Shown: in pieces, positions 1 to 9,028 of the stretch
Position numbering within the stretch: position 1 is the first letter of the stretch
How the letters are laid out: each line of letters opens with the position of its first letter
NCBI RefSeq assembly: GCF_002112505.1
Contig: NZ_NEHW01000004.1
Span: forward strand, 310,001-374,000
Reading direction: 5' to 3'
Length of the DNA stretch: 64,000 nucleotides
Source: Pseudomonas sp. R28(2017)
Lineage (GTDB): Bacteria > Pseudomonadota > Gammaproteobacteria > Pseudomonadales > Pseudomonadaceae
The notes under the pieces: model-generated
Database searches by the model: none
Told to the model about the DNA's origin: nothing
Seen by the model: the letters and a program-made list of their open reading frames with translations, nothing else
Program-made: the position numbers and the translations under genes

Positions 1-93
1 GATCAGCGAGGTGGCAAGGAAGCCGCAGGCCAGCAACAGCAGCAGGGCGAGGATCAGCGAGCGCTGTGAAAACAGGGCGGAGCGTGAAGGCAT
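1..93 (-). CDS. N-terminal fragment of a membrane or exported protein
   Basis: Only the first 31 codons lie in the window; the rest runs off the left edge. The start is an ATG at 91-93 on the minus strand. The visible peptide is MPSRSALFSQRSL followed by a Leu/Ala-rich hydrophobic stretch, which fits a signal anchor or first membrane helix. No domain is visible. In relatives a GGDEF or sensor-type membrane protein would be plausible here, but that is context guesswork. Confidence 0.5.
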   Translation of the reverse strand, partial: MPSRSALFSQRSLILALLLLLACGFLATSLI

Positions 94-305
94 GATCTTC
101 CCGTGATGTGTGCCGAGCCGCTCATTCTAGTGAGATGACAGGCAAATGACTGCATGTTTTTCAGGGTTATTTATACCTGTATCAATTTGTTGCTGAAATG
201 GCACTGCACCTCGGCGCCGTTGTCTGATTCATTGTCGATGAACGCTTTATCGTCGACGCTCGCCAGCGCCGCTGTTCGGGCACCTCAGCGGTCCAGGAGG
301 CCGCC

Positions 306-746
306 ATGTCCTATCGAATTCTGTTGATCGCCCTGCTGGGTCTGATGACGTCCGCCTGCGCGCCCTACTACGAGAGTGGCGGCTATTCCCGTTCCGAATA
401 CTATTCCACCGATCGCTACGTGGCGCCGGGGTATTACCGCTATGACCGCTACTATGTGACGCCGCAGCCACGCTACTACTACCAGCCGGCGCCGCGTTAC
501 TACCGCCCGGCACCTGCACCTTACTACCGGCCCGGTCCGCAGCCTGGGATGAACCAGTGGCATGGCAACCCGCGCTATGACTATGGCAATCGTCAGCGCA
601 ACGACTATGGGCGCGATCGCGACCGCCATGACTATCGCGATGGCAGCCAGCGCTACCAGCACGATCGCTGGCATTCCAACAACCGCGGGGGCAACGATCG
701 CCAACCGGATCGTGGGCGCGGAGGGGACCACAACTGGCAGCGCTGA
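306..746 (+). CDS. Tyr/Pro/Arg-rich putative lipoprotein
   Basis: A 146-residue product with a short N-terminal hydrophobic segment (about residues 5-17) and a Cys at 18 in the context MTSAC, an acceptable but not ideal lipobox. The mature part is low complexity: a Tyr/Pro-rich zone (about 20-85, with YYR, YYRP and PAPYYRP repeats) and then a zone rich in Arg, Asp, Asn, Gly and His. A strong AGGAGG lies at 295-300, six bases before the ATG. It stands alone, convergent with the next gene. Predicted envelope location is inferred from the signal; no function is recognised. Confidence 0.75.
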   Translation: MSYRILLIALLGLMTSACAPYYESGGYSRSEYYSTDRYVAPGYYRYDRYYVTPQPRYYYQPAPRYYRPAPAPYYRPGPQPGMNQWHGNPRYDYGNRQRNDYGRDRDRHDYRDGSQRYQHDRWHSNNRGGNDRQPDRGRGGDHNWQR

Positions 747-751
747 TCCGC

Positions 752-1861
752 TCATGACCCCAGGTCGGCCAGAGGATGCCGGCCTTCCCACACCTTGGCG
801 AAGTGCGCCTCGACCACCGCCGCTGGCACCTGCGCCACATCCGGCCAGTGCCAGCGCGGCTGGTTGTCCTTGTCCAGCAGGCGGGCCCGCACGCCTTCGC
901 TGAATTCCGGGTGCCGGCAGCAATTGAGGCTCATGCTGTACTCCATCTGTAACACCTGGGCCAGTGACAGGTGCCGGGCACGGTGGATCTGCTCCCAGAC
1001 CAGGTGCGCCGTCAGCGGGCAACCTTCATGCAGGCGCTGGCCGGCTTCGGCCAGCAGCGGATCGGTGTGATGCTTGAGGCCTTCCAGTGCCCGCCAGGCC
1101 GCTGCCGGGTCGGCCACATCGAGCAGTGCATCGATCACCTGGCGCCGCGGCAGCCACTGCGCCGCAGGCAGCTCGGCCCAGGCGCGGTGCTGTTCGGCCT
1201 TGAGCAGGCTGTTCAGCTGCAGGTCGGTCTGCTCCTGCCAGTTCAATTGCAGCAGCTCTTCGATCAACGCCTCTTGCTGTTCCTCCCCGAAGAACCGATC
1301 CGCCAGGTCCAGGTCAAGGGCATCGCGGGCATTGATCGGTGCCCCGGTCAGCCCGAGGAACAAGCCCAACTTGCCGGGCAGGCGGGCGAGAAACCAGCTG
1401 GCGCCTACGTCCGGGTAAAGGCCGATGCTGATTTCCGGCATGGCCAGGCGGCTGCTGGGCGTGACGATGCGTACCCCGGCGCCCTGCAGCAGCCCCATGC
1501 CACCGCCCAGCACATGCCCGTGGCCCCAGCACAGCAGCGGCTTGGGGTAGGTGTGCAAGAGGTAGTCGAGGCGGTACTCGGCGGCAAAGAAGGTGGCGGC
1601 CAGCGGTGGTACGCTGCCGGGGTGGGCCAGGCAGGCCTGGGCCAGTGCCCGTACATCGCCGCCAGCACAGAAGGCCTTGGCACCGCTGCCGCGCAACAAC
1701 ACACAGACCACCCCAGGGTCGCTGGCCCAGCTGTGCAGCTGCTCGCCGAGCACTTCGATCATCGGCAGGTTGAGGGCATTGAGCGCCTTGGGGGCATCGA
1801 GGGTGGCGATGCCGATCCGGGCGCCATCGGCGCCGCTGAGTACCTCGCATTGAATGGCCAT
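752..1861 (-). CDS. Enoyl-CoA hydratase/isomerase family protein, 3-hydroxyisobutyryl-CoA hydrolase-like
   Basis: 369 residues with a crotonase fold. Visible motifs are [12 protein letters not shown] near residue 62 (oxyanion-hole strand), [10 protein letters not shown] and the acidic [15 protein letters not shown] segment. That last segment, the length and the long C-terminal helical part are typical of 3-hydroxyisobutyryl-CoA hydrolases (valine catabolism) rather than of the shorter enoyl-CoA hydratases. The substrate cannot be settled from sequence alone. It is a single gene, convergent with the upstream small lipoprotein gene and divergent from ung. Confidence 0.85.
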   Translation of the reverse strand: MAIQCEVLSGADGARIGIATLDAPKALNALNLPMIEVLGEQLHSWASDPGVVCVLLRGSGAKAFCAGGDVRALAQACLAHPGSVPPLAATFFAAEYRLDYLLHTYPKPLLCWGHGHVLGGGMGLLQGAGVRIVTPSSRLAMPEISIGLYPDVGASWFLARLPGKLGLFLGLTGAPINARDALDLDLADRFFGEEQQEALIEELLQLNWQEQTDLQLNSLLKAEQHRAWAELPAAQWLPRRQVIDALLDVADPAAAWRALEGLKHHTDPLLAEAGQRLHEGCPLTAHLVWEQIHRARHLSLAQVLQMEYSMSLNCCRHPEFSEGVRARLLDKDNQPRWHWPDVAQVPAAVVEAHFAKVWEGRHPLADLGS

Positions 1862-1987
1862 GGACTACCTCGCGCAAGTCATCCCCCAAGTATGGCCCGC
1901 GTGGCCGATCATGCCGGTCGTCGGTCGGATCGATTGACAAGGGCAGGTGGCTTACCTAGTGTCGCGCCATTGTTTACGGATGGCCCC

Positions 1988-2680
1988 ATGACTGAAGACG
2001 ATCGCATCAAACTCGAACCCGGCTGGAAGGCTGCACTGCGCGCCGAGTTCGACCAGCCTTACATGCATCAGCTGCGTGAGTTCCTGCGCCAGGAGTACGC
2101 GGCCGGCAAGGAAATCTACCCGCCGGGGCCGCTGATCTTCAATGCGCTCAATTCCACGCCGCTGGAGCAGGTCAAGGTGGTGATCCTCGGCCAGGACCCG
2201 TACCACGGCCCAGGCCAGGCCCATGGCCTGTGCTTCTCGGTGCAGCCGGGCGTGCCGGCGCCACCGTCGCTGGTCAACATCTACAAAGAGTTGCAGCGCG
2301 ACCTGAACATTCCGATCGCCAGCCACGGCTACCTGCAAAGCTGGGCCGAGCAGGGCGTGCTGCTGCTCAACACCACCATGACCGTCGAGCGCGCCAATGC
2401 CGCCTCACATGCCAAGAAAGGCTGGGAGTTCTTTACCGACCGGATCATCCAGGTGGTCAGCGAGCAGTGCCCGAACGTGGTGTTCCTGTTGTGGGGGGCG
2501 CATGCCCAGAGCAAGCAGAAGCTGATCGATGGCACCAAGCACCTGGTGCTCAAGTCGGTGCACCCGTCGCCGCTGTCGGCGTATCGCGGCTTCCTGGGTT
2601 GCGGGCACTTCAGCCGCACCAACAGCTTCCTCGAACAGCGCGGCATGGCGCCCATCAACTGGGTATTGCCGCCACTCTGA
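1988..2680 (+). CDS. ung: Uracil-DNA glycosylase, family 1
   Basis: Removes uracil from DNA to start base excision repair. The 230-residue protein carries the water-activating motif GQDPYHG and the DNA-intercalation loop [10 protein letters not shown], both diagnostic for family 1 UDG. Start chosen at the ATG at 1988 ([13 protein letters not shown]), which gives the usual family length; the open frame runs much further upstream only by chance, antisense to the neighbouring gene. Confidence 0.97.
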   Translation: MTEDDRIKLEPGWKAALRAEFDQPYMHQLREFLRQEYAAGKEIYPPGPLIFNALNSTPLEQVKVVILGQDPYHGPGQAHGLCFSVQPGVPAPPSLVNIYKELQRDLNIPIASHGYLQSWAEQGVLLLNTTMTVERANAASHAKKGWEFFTDRIIQVVSEQCPNVVFLLWGAHAQSKQKLIDGTKHLVLKSVHPSPLSAYRGFLGCGHFSRTNSFLEQRGMAPINWVLPPL

Positions 2681-2688
2681 GGTCAGGC

Positions 2689-2709
2689 AGGGGCTGCGTG
2701 GCGGCCCCT
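2689..2709. terminator. Possible convergent terminator hairpin
   Basis: AGGGGC pairs with GCCCCT across a 9-base loop between the convergent ung and AbrB-type genes. It overlaps the AbrB-type stop codon and has no T-run, so it is only a weak candidate. Confidence 0.3.
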
Positions 2710-3739
2710 AGTCCTGGGCCCTGACCCAATACCTGAACAACGGCTCCGCCAGAAACAGCACCAGGATCAACCGCACCACCTGCAGCGCCGTCACCAGCGG
2801 CACCGACAGTTGCAAGGTTTCGGCCGTGAGGCTCATCTCGGCGATGCCGCCAGGCATCATCCCCAGCGTCAGCGAGCGCAGGTCCAGTTCGGTCATCACG
2901 CTCAACCCCCACGCTGCACAGCCGGCAATCGCCATGCACAACGCCGTGGCCAGCAGCGTGCGCCCGAGGAAGGACGGCGCGCGGCGGAAGAACGCACGGT
3001 TGAAGTGGCAGGCCAGGCCGCTGCCGATCAGCCACTGGCCGATCTGGCTGGCACCGTTGGGCATGGCGATCTGCAGGTTGCCCGCCAGGCTCACCGAGGC
3101 GGCCACCAGCAACGGCCCGAACAGCCACGGGTTTGGCTGGCGCAAGCGCTGCCAGAGAAACCCCACCGCCACACCCAGCGGCACGATCAGCGCCAGCCAG
3201 CTCCAGCTGACATTGCCATTGTGATTCAGCGGCACGCCGTCACCGAGCAGGTACTTGAACAGTGCCGGCACGCACAGCACCACGGCCAGCACGCGCAAGC
3301 TCTGCGCCGCCGCCACCTGGCTGAGCACCGCACCATTGCGTGCGCCAAGGTTGACCATCTCGCCCGAGCCGCCGGGCATGCTGGCGAAGAACGCCGTGGC
3401 GCGGTCCTCGCCGGTGCGCCGCAGCAGCCACACGCTGATCACGCTGGAAAGGGTGGTGAACAGCGCGCCGAAGCAGATCAGCGCGAAGTGGCTGGCGACC
3501 TGCTCGATCACCGCCGGGGTGAAGTGCAGGCCGATACCGATACCGATGATGCATTGCCCGCACTTGCGGCCGTTGGGGATTTCTGACAGCTGCCAGGGGG
3601 TCAGGCAGCGCACCAGGATGATCGCCAGCAACGCGCCGACCATCCACGGCAAAGGCCAGCCGACCTGGCTGGCGGCAAAACCGCCAGCAAGGCCGACCAG
3701 CCCGGTTGCGACAAACAGCGGCAGTGACCGGTCAGGCAT
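2708..3739 (-). CDS. AbrB-type (duplicated-domain) integral membrane protein
   Basis: 343 residues with about ten hydrophobic segments in two similar halves. The pattern GGxxGxxxxxPLPWMVGALL occurs near the N-terminus and an MMPGGIAEMSLTAE segment in the second half (SMPGGSGEMVNLG in the first). This is the membrane family often mislabelled 'AbrB transcriptional regulator'; no DNA-binding domain is present. It overlaps the end of tctA by 8 bp, so it is translationally coupled to the tripartite tricarboxylate transporter genes. A role in organic acid transport is inferred from that linkage only. Confidence 0.85.
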   Translation of the reverse strand: MPDRSLPLFVATGLVGLAGGFAASQVGWPLPWMVGALLAIILVRCLTPWQLSEIPNGRKCGQCIIGIGIGLHFTPAVIEQVASHFALICFGALFTTLSSVISVWLLRRTGEDRATAFFASMPGGSGEMVNLGARNGAVLSQVAAAQSLRVLAVVLCVPALFKYLLGDGVPLNHNGNVSWSWLALIVPLGVAVGFLWQRLRQPNPWLFGPLLVAASVSLAGNLQIAMPNGASQIGQWLIGSGLACHFNRAFFRRAPSFLGRTLLATALCMAIAGCAAWGLSVMTELDLRSLTLGMMPGGIAEMSLTAETLQLSVPLVTALQVVRLILVLFLAEPLFRYWVRAQD

Positions 3740-5246
3740 CAGCCATGGCCCGGCGCTGCAGGCTGCGCTTGCGCCAGATGCGCAGCAGCGGCAGGGTCAG
3801 CATGACCACCACCAGCACCCAGACCCCCATGCTGATCGGGCTCGACCAGAGGATGCCCAGTTCACCGTTGGAGATCGACAGCGCGCGGCGCAGGTTCTGC
3901 TCCATCAGGCCGCCGAGGATGAAACCGAGCAGGATCGGCGACAGCGGGAAGTCCAGCTTGCGCAGGATGTAGCCCATGATGCCGATGCCGACCATGAGGA
4001 ACAGGTCGAAGGTGGTGGCATGCACGGCGTATACCCCGATCGCCGTGATGATCGCGATCACCGGCACCAGCGCCCAGTTCGGTACGGCGAGGATGCGGGT
4101 GAAGATGCGGATCATCGGGATGTTCAGGATCACCAGCATGATGTTGGCGATGAACAGCGAGGCGATCAGGCCCCAGACGATGTCTGGCTGCTGTTCGAAC
4201 AGCAGTGGGCCAGGGGTGATGTTGTACAGGGTCAGCGCGCCGATCATCACCGCCGTGGTGCCCGAGCCGGGTACGCCGAGGGTCAGCATCGGTACCAGGG
4301 CGCCGCAGCAGGAAGCGCCAATGGCGGTTTCCGGGGCCGCCAGGCCGCGGGCGTCACCCTTGCCGAACTTGCCCTTTTCACCGGCGATGCGTTTTTCGGT
4401 CATGTAGGCCACGGCGCTGGCCAGGGTCGCGCCGGCACCCGGCAGCACACCCATGATGAAGCCCAGCAGGCCGCAGCGGATATTGACCACGAACACCGAG
4501 GCCGCTTCCTTGAGGTTGAACAGCATGCGCCCGGTGGCCTTGACCGCTTCGTGGCCATGGTGGGTCTTCTCCAGCAACAGCAGGATTTCGCTGACGGAGA
4601 ACAGGCCCAGGACCAGCACGACGAACTGGATACCGTCGGCCAGGTGCACACTGTCACCGGTGAAGCGGTATACGCCACTGTTGGCATCGATACCGACCGC
4701 TGACAGGAACAGGCCGATCAGTGCGGCAATGAATGTCTTCAGGGGCTTGTCACCGGCCATGCCGCCGAGGGCGACGATAGCGAACACCATCAGCACGAAG
4801 TACTCCGCCGGGCCGAAGGCGATCGCCCATTTCGCCAGCAGCGGGGCGAACAGCACCATGCCGCAGGTGGCGATGAACGCGCCGATGAACGAGCTCCATG
4901 CCGACAGTGACAGGGCCACGCCGGCCAGGCCCTGGCGCGCCATCGGGTAACCGTCGAGGGTGGTCATCACGGTCGAGGCTTCGCCCGGGATGTTCAGCAG
5001 GATCGAGCTGATTCGGCCGCCGTATTCGCAGCCCAGGTACACCGCAGCCAGCAGGATCAGCGCCGACTCCGGCGGCAGGCCGAGGGCGAAGGCGATCGGG
5101 ATCAGCAGCGCCACGCCGTTGATCGGGCCCAGGCCCGGCAGCAGGCCGACCACGGTGCCGATCAGCGTGCCCGACAGGGCCGTGACCAGGTTGTAAGGGG
5201 ACAGGGCGACGCCGAAGCCCTGGCCCAGGTAGCTCAAGGTATCCAT
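3732..5246 (-). CDS. tctA: Tripartite tricarboxylate transporter, large membrane subunit TctA
   Basis: 504 residues, the usual TctA length, with about ten to twelve membrane segments. The N-terminus has GTLIGTVVGLLPGLGPINGVALL, and the protein has the Gly-rich PGEASTVMTTLDGYPMA and GVLPGAGATLASAVAY segments characteristic of the family. It forms the translocation channel with TctB, energised by ion gradients, and receives substrate from periplasmic TctC. It lies 3 bp after tctB, and its end overlaps the next gene by 8 bp. Confidence 0.95.
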   Translation of the reverse strand: MDTLSYLGQGFGVALSPYNLVTALSGTLIGTVVGLLPGLGPINGVALLIPIAFALGLPPESALILLAAVYLGCEYGGRISSILLNIPGEASTVMTTLDGYPMARQGLAGVALSLSAWSSFIGAFIATCGMVLFAPLLAKWAIAFGPAEYFVLMVFAIVALGGMAGDKPLKTFIAALIGLFLSAVGIDANSGVYRFTGDSVHLADGIQFVVLVLGLFSVSEILLLLEKTHHGHEAVKATGRMLFNLKEAASVFVVNIRCGLLGFIMGVLPGAGATLASAVAYMTEKRIAGEKGKFGKGDARGLAAPETAIGASCCGALVPMLTLGVPGSGTTAVMIGALTLYNITPGPLLFEQQPDIVWGLIASLFIANIMLVILNIPMIRIFTRILAVPNWALVPVIAIITAIGVYAVHATTFDLFLMVGIGIMGYILRKLDFPLSPILLGFILGGLMEQNLRRALSISNGELGILWSSPISMGVWVLVVVMLTLPLLRIWRKRSLQRRAMADA

Positions 5247-5249
5247 GTG

Positions 5250-5708
5250 TCAGTTCTCCAGTACGCTCAGCAGGCCAAGGGGCAGGGGGACGTCCATGAC
5301 GCGGTCGAACAGCCAGTAGAGCAGCACGCTCATGCCCACCACCACGAGGGTGCTGTGCAGCCAGCGGCCGCCATACAGGCGGGCCATGGGGATGCCGACC
5401 AGGATGGCGCTGAGGATGAAGCCCAGGGCTTCGAAGGTGCCGGCAAACACGATCAGCAGGCCGACGCAGGCGGCGATCTTGGTCAAGGTTTCGCGGTCGA
5501 GCTCCGGCTCGTCGTCCTTGCGTACGATGGGCGTGGGGCGGATCGCCAGGTACAGCAGGCCCAGGTTCATCAGGCCGAGCATCAGCAGTGGATAGGCGCG
5601 CGGCCCCACCGGTTCGTAGGAAAACGCGGCCTGGTAGGGCCAGGCCATCACGGCCAGGGCGGCGCACACCGCCAGCAGGGCCAGGGCGAAGATGCGTTGC
5701 AGGATCAT
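5250..5708 (-). CDS. tctB: Tripartite tricarboxylate transporter, small membrane subunit TctB
   Basis: 152 residues with four predicted membrane helices, the TctB pattern. The start is taken at the ATG at 5706-5708 (MILQRIFALALLAV), preceded by GAGGA. The frame stays open 37 codons further upstream, but that stretch is translated REP palindrome and is not credible coding sequence. It is the second gene of the tctC-tctB-tctA order. Confidence 0.92.
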   Translation of the reverse strand: MILQRIFALALLAVCAALAVMAWPYQAAFSYEPVGPRAYPLLMLGLMNLGLLYLAIRPTPIVRKDDEPELDRETLTKIAACVGLLIVFAGTFEALGFILSAILVGIPMARLYGGRWLHSTLVVVGMSVLLYWLFDRVMDVPLPLGLLSVLEN

Positions 5709-5733
5709 CAAGAAGTCCTCGTTGGACGCGGGC

Positions 5734-5821
5734 CCTGTGGGAGCGGGCTTGCCCGCGAACACCGGCATGGCCGGTGCCATGCACCGTGGTGCTTGCTTCG
5801 CGGGCAAGCCCGCTCCCACAG
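5734..5821. repeat. REP pair (inverted) between tctC and tctB
   Basis: Two P. putida-type REP units face each other: CCTGTGGGAGCGGGCTTGCC on the left and its complement on the right. A second small dyad (CCGGCATGGCCGG) lies in the spacer. It is internal to the transporter operon. Confidence 0.92.
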
Positions 5822-5842
5822 AGGTCGGTGAAAGATCGGGGC

Positions 5843-6823
5843 TTACTGGATCAGGCCGAATTCCTTGGCCAGTGCCTTGTACTCATTCACCTGCTTCTTC
5901 ACATAGCCGTCCAGCTCCGCGCCGGTCATGGCAAACGGGAACAGCTCGCGCTGGTCGCGCAGCTTGGCGAAGTCTTCCGAGGCCAGTATCTTGTCGAACG
6001 ATTCCTTCCACCAGGCGTACTCTTCGTCGCTGACCTTCGGCCCGAGGTAGAAGCCGCGCACCACCGGCCAGACGATGTCGTAGCCCTGTTCCTTGGCGGT
6101 GGGTATGTCCTTCATTTCCGGCTCGTCCAGGCGGTTCTCCGAGAACACCGCGAGGATGCGCATGTTGCCGCTCTGGATGTGCGGCATGGAGTCGGAGATG
6201 TCGGTGGAGCCGACCTGGATGTGCCCACCCAGCAACGCGGTGGCGATCTCGCCGCCGCCTTCCAGGGCCACGTAGCGCAGGTCGCGCGGGTTGATGCCAG
6301 CAGCCTTGGCGATCAGCGCGGTCTGCATCCAGTCCTGGCTGCCGACGGTACCGCCGGAGCCGATCACGACTTTGCTCGGGTCCTTCTTCAGCGCCGCAAC
6401 CAGGTCGTCGAGGGTCTTGTAGGGCGAGTCACTCTTCACCGCGATGGCGCCGTAGCTGGTGCCGACCGCGGCCAGCCATTTCACCGCGTTCTCGTCGAAG
6501 CGGCCGAACTTGCCCTGGGCCAGGTTCAGCAGCGAACCGCTGGACCAGGCCACCAGGGTGCCAGCATCGGCCGGGCGCTGGGCGACCACGGCGTTGTACG
6601 CCACGGCGCCGACACCGCCGGGCATGTAGGTCACGCGCATCGGCTTGCTGAGGATCTTCTCCTGTACCAGTGCGCTTTGCACCAGTTTGCAGGTCAGGTC
6701 GAAGCCACCGCCGGGCGAGGCGGGGGCAATGCATTCCGGGCGTTTCGGTTCGGCAGCGAGGGCGTTGCCGGCCAGCAGCAGGCAGCCGGTGGCGAGGACG
6801 AGGCGGCGCAGTGAAAAGGTCAT
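5843..6823 (-). CDS. tctC: Tripartite tricarboxylate transporter periplasmic binding protein TctC
   Basis: 326 residues with a clear signal peptide (hydrophobic core 8-22, likely cleaved after ALA at 22-24) and the TctC/Bug-family signature CIAPASPGGGFDLTCKLVQ near residues 36-54. It binds the tricarboxylate in the periplasm and delivers it to TctAB. It is separated from tctB by a REP pair, which would allow the binding protein to be made in excess, and lies 43 bp after opdH. The final codons run to the TAA at 5843. Confidence 0.95.
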   Translation of the reverse strand: MTFSLRRLVLATGCLLLAGNALAAEPKRPECIAPASPGGGFDLTCKLVQSALVQEKILSKPMRVTYMPGGVGAVAYNAVVAQRPADAGTLVAWSSGSLLNLAQGKFGRFDENAVKWLAAVGTSYGAIAVKSDSPYKTLDDLVAALKKDPSKVVIGSGGTVGSQDWMQTALIAKAAGINPRDLRYVALEGGGEIATALLGGHIQVGSTDISDSMPHIQSGNMRILAVFSENRLDEPEMKDIPTAKEQGYDIVWPVVRGFYLGPKVSDEEYAWWKESFDKILASEDFAKLRDQRELFPFAMTGAELDGYVKKQVNEYKALAKEFGLIQ

Positions 6824-6866
6824 CGAATGTCTCCGTGAGCGTTGTTGTTATGGGTTACCGCATGGG

Positions 6867-8156
6867 TTACCACAGCGCGACGCTGTAGCTCACCAGCAAC
6901 CGCACTTCGTCGGCATCGCGGGCGAAGTTGGAGCGGAAGGTGGCGTTGCGCAGGCGCACGGCGACGTTCTTCAACGGGCCGCTTTGTACCACGTACTTGA
7001 GTTCGGTGTTGCGTTCCCACTCCTTGCCCTCGCCACCGGCGGCACGGCTGACGTTGTCACCGTTGATGTAGCGGGTCATGAAGGTCAGGCCGGGGACGCC
7101 GAGGGCGGCGAAGTTGTAGTCGTAGCGCGCTTGCCACGAACGCTCGTCGGCACCTGCGAAGTCGTTGATCTGGACGAAGTTGACCAGGTACGGGTCGGCG
7201 CCATCGATGTAGGGGAAGGCGCTGTCACCCGAGAGCTGCTGCCAGGCGGCGCTGACCTTGTGCCCGCCCAGGCTGTAGCTGAGCATCGTGTTGAAGGTGG
7301 TGTTGTCGATGCGCCCGGCCTTGGCGGCGCCGGCATCGTCGCTGACCGCCAGGCGCACGTCGGCGCCAACGGTGCCTGGGCCCCAGGGTTGGGTGGCGAG
7401 CATGCCGATGAAGTGCTGGCGGTAGATATCATCGAGCTGGGCGAAGTGGTAGCTGCCGGTGATGCGGTCGGTGAACTTGTAGTCCAGGCCCGCCAGGTCG
7501 AGGTTGTCGGCGCTGAAGGTGCCGCCGAAGCGGCCGTTCTTGTTGTTGAGGGCCAGGTCTTCCCAGTTGGTGTCGTTGCGGTCCTTGGCCTTGTCCAGGC
7601 GCGCGCCGGTGAAGGTCAGGCCCTTGATTTCCTGTGAGGTCAGCAGGCCGCCCTCGAAGGTTTGCGGCAGGATGCGACCGTCGTTGGGCTGCAGGGTCGG
7701 CAGTTCAGGGATCAGGGTGCCGACCTTCAGTTCGGTCTTCGACACTTTCACCTTGCCGGTCAGGCCGAGCTTGGAATACTCGTCGGCGGCCTTGCCGTCA
7801 TCGTGGGTCGGCAGCAGGCCGGTGTCGGTGCGGTCGGGGCTGGAGTCGAGCTTGATGCCCAGCATGCCCAGCGCATCCAGGCCGAAACCCACGGGGCCAT
7901 CGGTATATCCGGACTCGAAGTTGAGCATGAAGCCCTGGGCCCATTCGTCGCGCTTGGATTGCTGCGCGCTGGTGCCGTCACGGAAGTCGCGGTTGAAATA
8001 CATGTTGCGGGTTTCGAAGGTCGCCGTGCTGTCTTCGAAGAGGGCGGCCTGGCTCAGCGGGGCGACACCGGCAAGTGCAAGGGCACTGGCGATGGCAGAA
8101 GGGCGTGCGGACAGGGAACGGCTAGGCGCGAACGCCTGAGGCTGCGATGACAGCAT
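6867..8156 (-). CDS. opdH: OprD-family outer membrane porin, OpdH-like tricarboxylate channel
   Basis: 429 residues with a signal region ending near ...PLSQA (about 36), then AALFEDSTATFETRNMYFNRDF, the conserved N-terminal block of OprD-family porins. The C-terminus ends VLVSYSVALW-like with a terminal aromatic residue, as expected for a beta barrel. OpdH of P. aeruginosa takes up cis-aconitate and other tricarboxylates. The identification rests on the family plus the tight linkage to tctCBA and divergent tctDE. The ribosome site is GGAG in ACGGAGTC. Confidence 0.88.
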   Translation of the reverse strand: MLSSQPQAFAPSRSLSARPSAIASALALAGVAPLSQAALFEDSTATFETRNMYFNRDFRDGTSAQQSKRDEWAQGFMLNFESGYTDGPVGFGLDALGMLGIKLDSSPDRTDTGLLPTHDDGKAADEYSKLGLTGKVKVSKTELKVGTLIPELPTLQPNDGRILPQTFEGGLLTSQEIKGLTFTGARLDKAKDRNDTNWEDLALNNKNGRFGGTFSADNLDLAGLDYKFTDRITGSYHFAQLDDIYRQHFIGMLATQPWGPGTVGADVRLAVSDDAGAAKAGRIDNTTFNTMLSYSLGGHKVSAAWQQLSGDSAFPYIDGADPYLVNFVQINDFAGADERSWQARYDYNFAALGVPGLTFMTRYINGDNVSRAAGGEGKEWERNTELKYVVQSGPLKNVAVRLRNATFRSNFARDADEVRLLVSYSVALW

Positions 8157-8248
8157 CGGGATGACTCCGTTTTTTTGTTCTTATTCGTTGCACCTTGCTG
8201 GTGCTTTTTTCGGCGCGTGGAGCGACCGTGGTGCGATGCTAGGCAACG

Positions 8249-8280
8249 AACCTTTCGCTAACCTTTCAGCGTGAAAGGTT
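8249..8280. promoter_or_regulatory. Candidate TctD operator: direct repeat plus palindrome
   Basis: In the opdH/tctD divergent spacer AACCTTTC occurs at 8249-8256 and 8260-8267, 11 bp apart. The second copy forms a perfect inverted repeat with GAAAGGTT at 8273-8280 across a 5-base spacer. One-turn spaced direct repeats are the usual target of OmpR/TctD-type regulators. The assignment is inference. Confidence 0.65.
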
Positions 8281-8356
8281 TGTTTCGAGGGGCTTCACAG
8301 GCTTGCCGACAGCGGTACACTCCGCGCCACCGCCCCACCCGAGCAGGGAGAATCCG

Positions 8357-9028
8357 ATGCGTGTGCTGCTGGTCGAAGACCATCTGCAACTGGCCGAAAG
8401 CGTGGCCCAGGCCCTGAAAAGCCATGGCCTGACCGTGGATGTATTGCATGATGGCGTGGCTGCCGACCTGGCCCTGGCCAGCGAGGAATACGCCGTTGCC
8501 GTGCTCGATGTGGGCCTGCCGCGCATGGACGGTTTCGAGGTGCTGGCGCGCCTGCGCGGCCGCGGCAAGACCTTGCCGGTGCTGATGCTTACCGCGCGCA
8601 GCGATGTGAAGGACCGTGTCCATGGCCTGAACCTCGGCGCCGACGATTACCTGGCCAAGCCTTTTGAACTGACCGAACTGGAAGCACGGGTGAAGGCCCT
8701 GCTCAGGCGCAGCGTGCTCGGCGGCGAACGCCAGCAGCGCTGCGGGCCACTGGTCTATGACCTGGACACCCGTCGCTTCAGCCTCGGCGAAGACAACCTG
8801 ACCCTGACCTCGCGCGAACAGAGCGTGCTCGAGGCGTTGATCGCTCGCCCCGGCCGGGTGATGAGCAAGGAACAGCTGGCCGCCCAGGTGTTCGGCCTGG
8901 ATGAAGAGGCCAGCCCCGACGCCATCGAAATCTACATCCACCGCCTGCGCAAGAAGCTCGATGGCCACCCGGTCGCCATCGTCACCTTCCGTGGCCTGGG
9001 TTACCTGCTCGAGCATCGCGATGCGTGA
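8357..9028 (+). CDS. tctD: Two-component response regulator TctD (OmpR family)
   Basis: 223 residues. The receiver domain has the acidic pocket E7-D8, the phospho-acceptor D51 in AVLDVGLPRMDG and the Lys in the YLAKPF motif. A C-terminal winged helix follows (SREQSVLEALIARPGRVMSKEQL). The ATG at 8357 is chosen for its GGGAG ribosome site and for the canonical N-terminus MRVLLVEDH. It overlaps tctE by 8 bp. It is expected to activate the divergent opdH-tctCBA genes in response to tricarboxylates. Confidence 0.94.
   Translation: MRVLLVEDHLQLAESVAQALKSHGLTVDVLHDGVAADLALASEEYAVAVLDVGLPRMDGFEVLARLRGRGKTLPVLMLTARSDVKDRVHGLNLGADDYLAKPFELTELEARVKALLRRSVLGGERQQRCGPLVYDLDTRRFSLGEDNLTLTSREQSVLEALIARPGRVMSKEQLAAQVFGLDEEASPDAIEIYIHRLRKKLDGHPVAIVTFRGLGYLLEHRDA

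Noticed and set aside
2708..3739. Labelling this gene an AbrB transcriptional regulator
   Set aside because: The product is an integral membrane protein with duplicated halves; no DNA-binding domain is visible.
5709..5819. N-terminal extension of TctB by 37 codons
   Set aside because: The extension is translated REP palindrome; a better ribosome site and the normal TctB start lie at 5708.
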